Positions 63,237 to 64,000 of a stretch of 64,000 nt of DNA are shown one piece after another. How positions within the stretch are numbered: the stretch's first letter is position 1; each line of letters begins with the position of its first letter. The notes below the pieces were generated by a model, which was given only the letters and a program-made list of their open reading frames with translations, was not told where the DNA came from and did not search any database. The stretch is taken from the NCBI GenBank assembly GCA_965249645.1, contig CBDFML010000010.1:124001-188000 (forward strand), in the 5' to 3' direction. The translations under genes and the position numbers were made by a program. The stretch comes from CAVOEB01 sp965249645 (GTDB lineage: Bacteria; Pseudomonadota; Alphaproteobacteria; UBA828; JAPUJA01).

Positions 63237-63394
63237 CGTGCAGCGGGTCCTTATCAACGGCGTCGGGCAGGCGACACCGTAGCGGAAATTGCCACTGGCT
63301 GGAATGCTTCGGGGGCGGTGTCCGACCGTTGCTACCGGGTCGTGCGGAACTGCGCTAGAGTGGCTTGGCTCCCCGACGGGAAACGAGAGGCCCA

Positions 63395-64000
63395 ATGAAC
63401 ACAAATCGCCCGCGCGGCAAATTCGAGACCCGCGCGATCCATGCCGGTCAGGCCCCCGACCCGACCACCGGGGCGATCATGACACCTATTTACGCCACTT
63501 CGACCTACGTCCAGGAGAGTCCCGGCGTTCATAAGGGCTTCGAATATTCGCGGACCAGGAATCCGACCCGCCAGGCCTACGAGGACTGCGTGGCCGATCT
63601 CGAAGGCGGCACGCGCGGCTACGCCTTTGCCTCGGGCCTCGCCGCCACCGCGACCTTACTCGATCTGTTCGAGTCCGGCAGCCACGTCATCGCGGTCGAC
63701 GACCTCTACGGCGGCACCTACCGTTTGTTCGAGAACGTGCGCAAAGGTTCGGCGGGACTCGATTTCAGCTTCGTCGATCTGACCGATGCCGACGCGATCG
63801 AGGCCGCGATGCGGCCGGAAACCCGGATGATCTGGGTCGAGACACCGACCAACCCGCTGCTTAAGCTGGTCGATCTCGAGATGATTGCCGGGATCGCGCG
63901 CCATCGCAGCGTGATCTCCGTGGCCGACAATACCTTTGCCAGCCCCTGGATCCAGCGCCCCCTCGATATGGGCTTCGACATGGTGTTGCATTCGGCGACC
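63395..64000 (+). CDS. Trans-sulfuration PLP enzyme (cystathionine gamma-synthase/lyase), partial
   Basis: The first 202 residues; the gene runs off the right edge. It opens KFETRAIHAGQAPDPTTGA, with IYATSTYVQ, the YSRTRNPTR motif that binds PLP phosphate from the neighbouring subunit, GYAFASGLAATATLL, and ETPTNPLLKL..DNTFASPWIQRPL. The PLP-binding lysine would follow just past the edge (HSAT is its usual prelude). Whether it is a synthase, lyase or methionine gamma-lyase cannot be decided. The start at 63395 has AACGAGAGG upstream. Confidence 0.92.
   Translation, partial: MNTNRPRGKFETRAIHAGQAPDPTTGAIMTPIYATSTYVQESPGVHKGFEYSRTRNPTRQAYEDCVADLEGGTRGYAFASGLAATATLLDLFESGSHVIAVDDLYGGTYRLFENVRKGSAGLDFSFVDLTDADAIEAAMRPETRMIWVETPTNPLLKLVDLEMIAGIARHRSVISVADNTFASPWIQRPLDMGFDMVLHSAT

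Noticed and set aside
63237..63394. SAM-II riboswitch upstream of the trans-sulfuration gene
   Set aside because: The conserved pseudoknot sequences are not recognisable in the 158-base leader.

Overview
This 64 kb window is GC-rich, gene-dense bacterial DNA. It most resembles an alphaproteobacterium of the Rhodospirillales type. Supporting signs are a ChvG/ChvI two-component pair, an Hsp20 gene followed by a DUF1150 gene, a DUF2336 protein, CbtB/CbtA cobalt transporter genes and TPR-sulfotransferases. The placement rests on family knowledge and inspection only; no database search was possible.

Layout. 1-4.3 kb: the end of a nucleotidyltransferase-like gene, a GDP-mannose enzyme (manC), a dicarboxylate/amino acid symporter, and a formate/nitrite channel gene that appears frameshifted. 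4.3-10.8 kb: a very large secreted RTX locus on the minus strand. It encodes a seven-repeat propeller-like block, a LamG domain, long calcium-binding arrays, a beta-helix and a type I secretion tail. Frameshifts clustered in a duplicated segment split it, and a near-consensus promoter drives it. 11-18 kb: a nitroreductase, a 1161-residue iron-sulfur flavoprotein, two alpha/beta hydrolases and a Bax-inhibitor-like membrane protein. 18-25.8 kb: three consecutive TPR-sulfotransferase genes and an outer-membrane beta-barrel. 26-30.6 kb: ThpR, a small metallopeptidase, an SDR, an EamA transporter and an exported TPR protein. 30.8-35.2 kb: a kinase/glycerol-1-phosphate-type dehydrogenase/HAD operon, then a heat-shock unit with a sigma-32-like promoter and a ROSE-like RNA thermometer. 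35.3-43.6 kb: an M23 peptidase translationally coupled to chvG, chvI, a MATE transporter, a cbtB-cbtA-HugZ-like operon, and pckA. 43.6-51.8 kb: two paralogous S33 hydrolases, polA, an MFS transporter, a zinc-finger protein, an ABC ATPase, tRNA-Arg(CCG) and a pentapeptide-repeat protein. 52-64 kb: a ureohydrolase with a histone-H1-like tail, a DUF2336 protein, and an IS21-family element joining two truncated, unrelated genes. The window ends with a cluster of two class-I amidotransferases, an SDR, a PuuB-like oxidase and the start of a trans-sulfuration enzyme.

Most of the window is housekeeping and envelope metabolism. The points most worth a second look are: the fragmented RTX giant; the IS21 rearrangement junction; the heat-shock promoter with its thermometer hairpin; the kinase operon with an apparent ATT start; the cbtB-cbtA-HugZ operon; the ureohydrolase with its basic tail; and the three-module iron-sulfur flavoprotein. 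No convincing wholly new system (phage-defence island, CRISPR array or biosynthetic cluster) was found.
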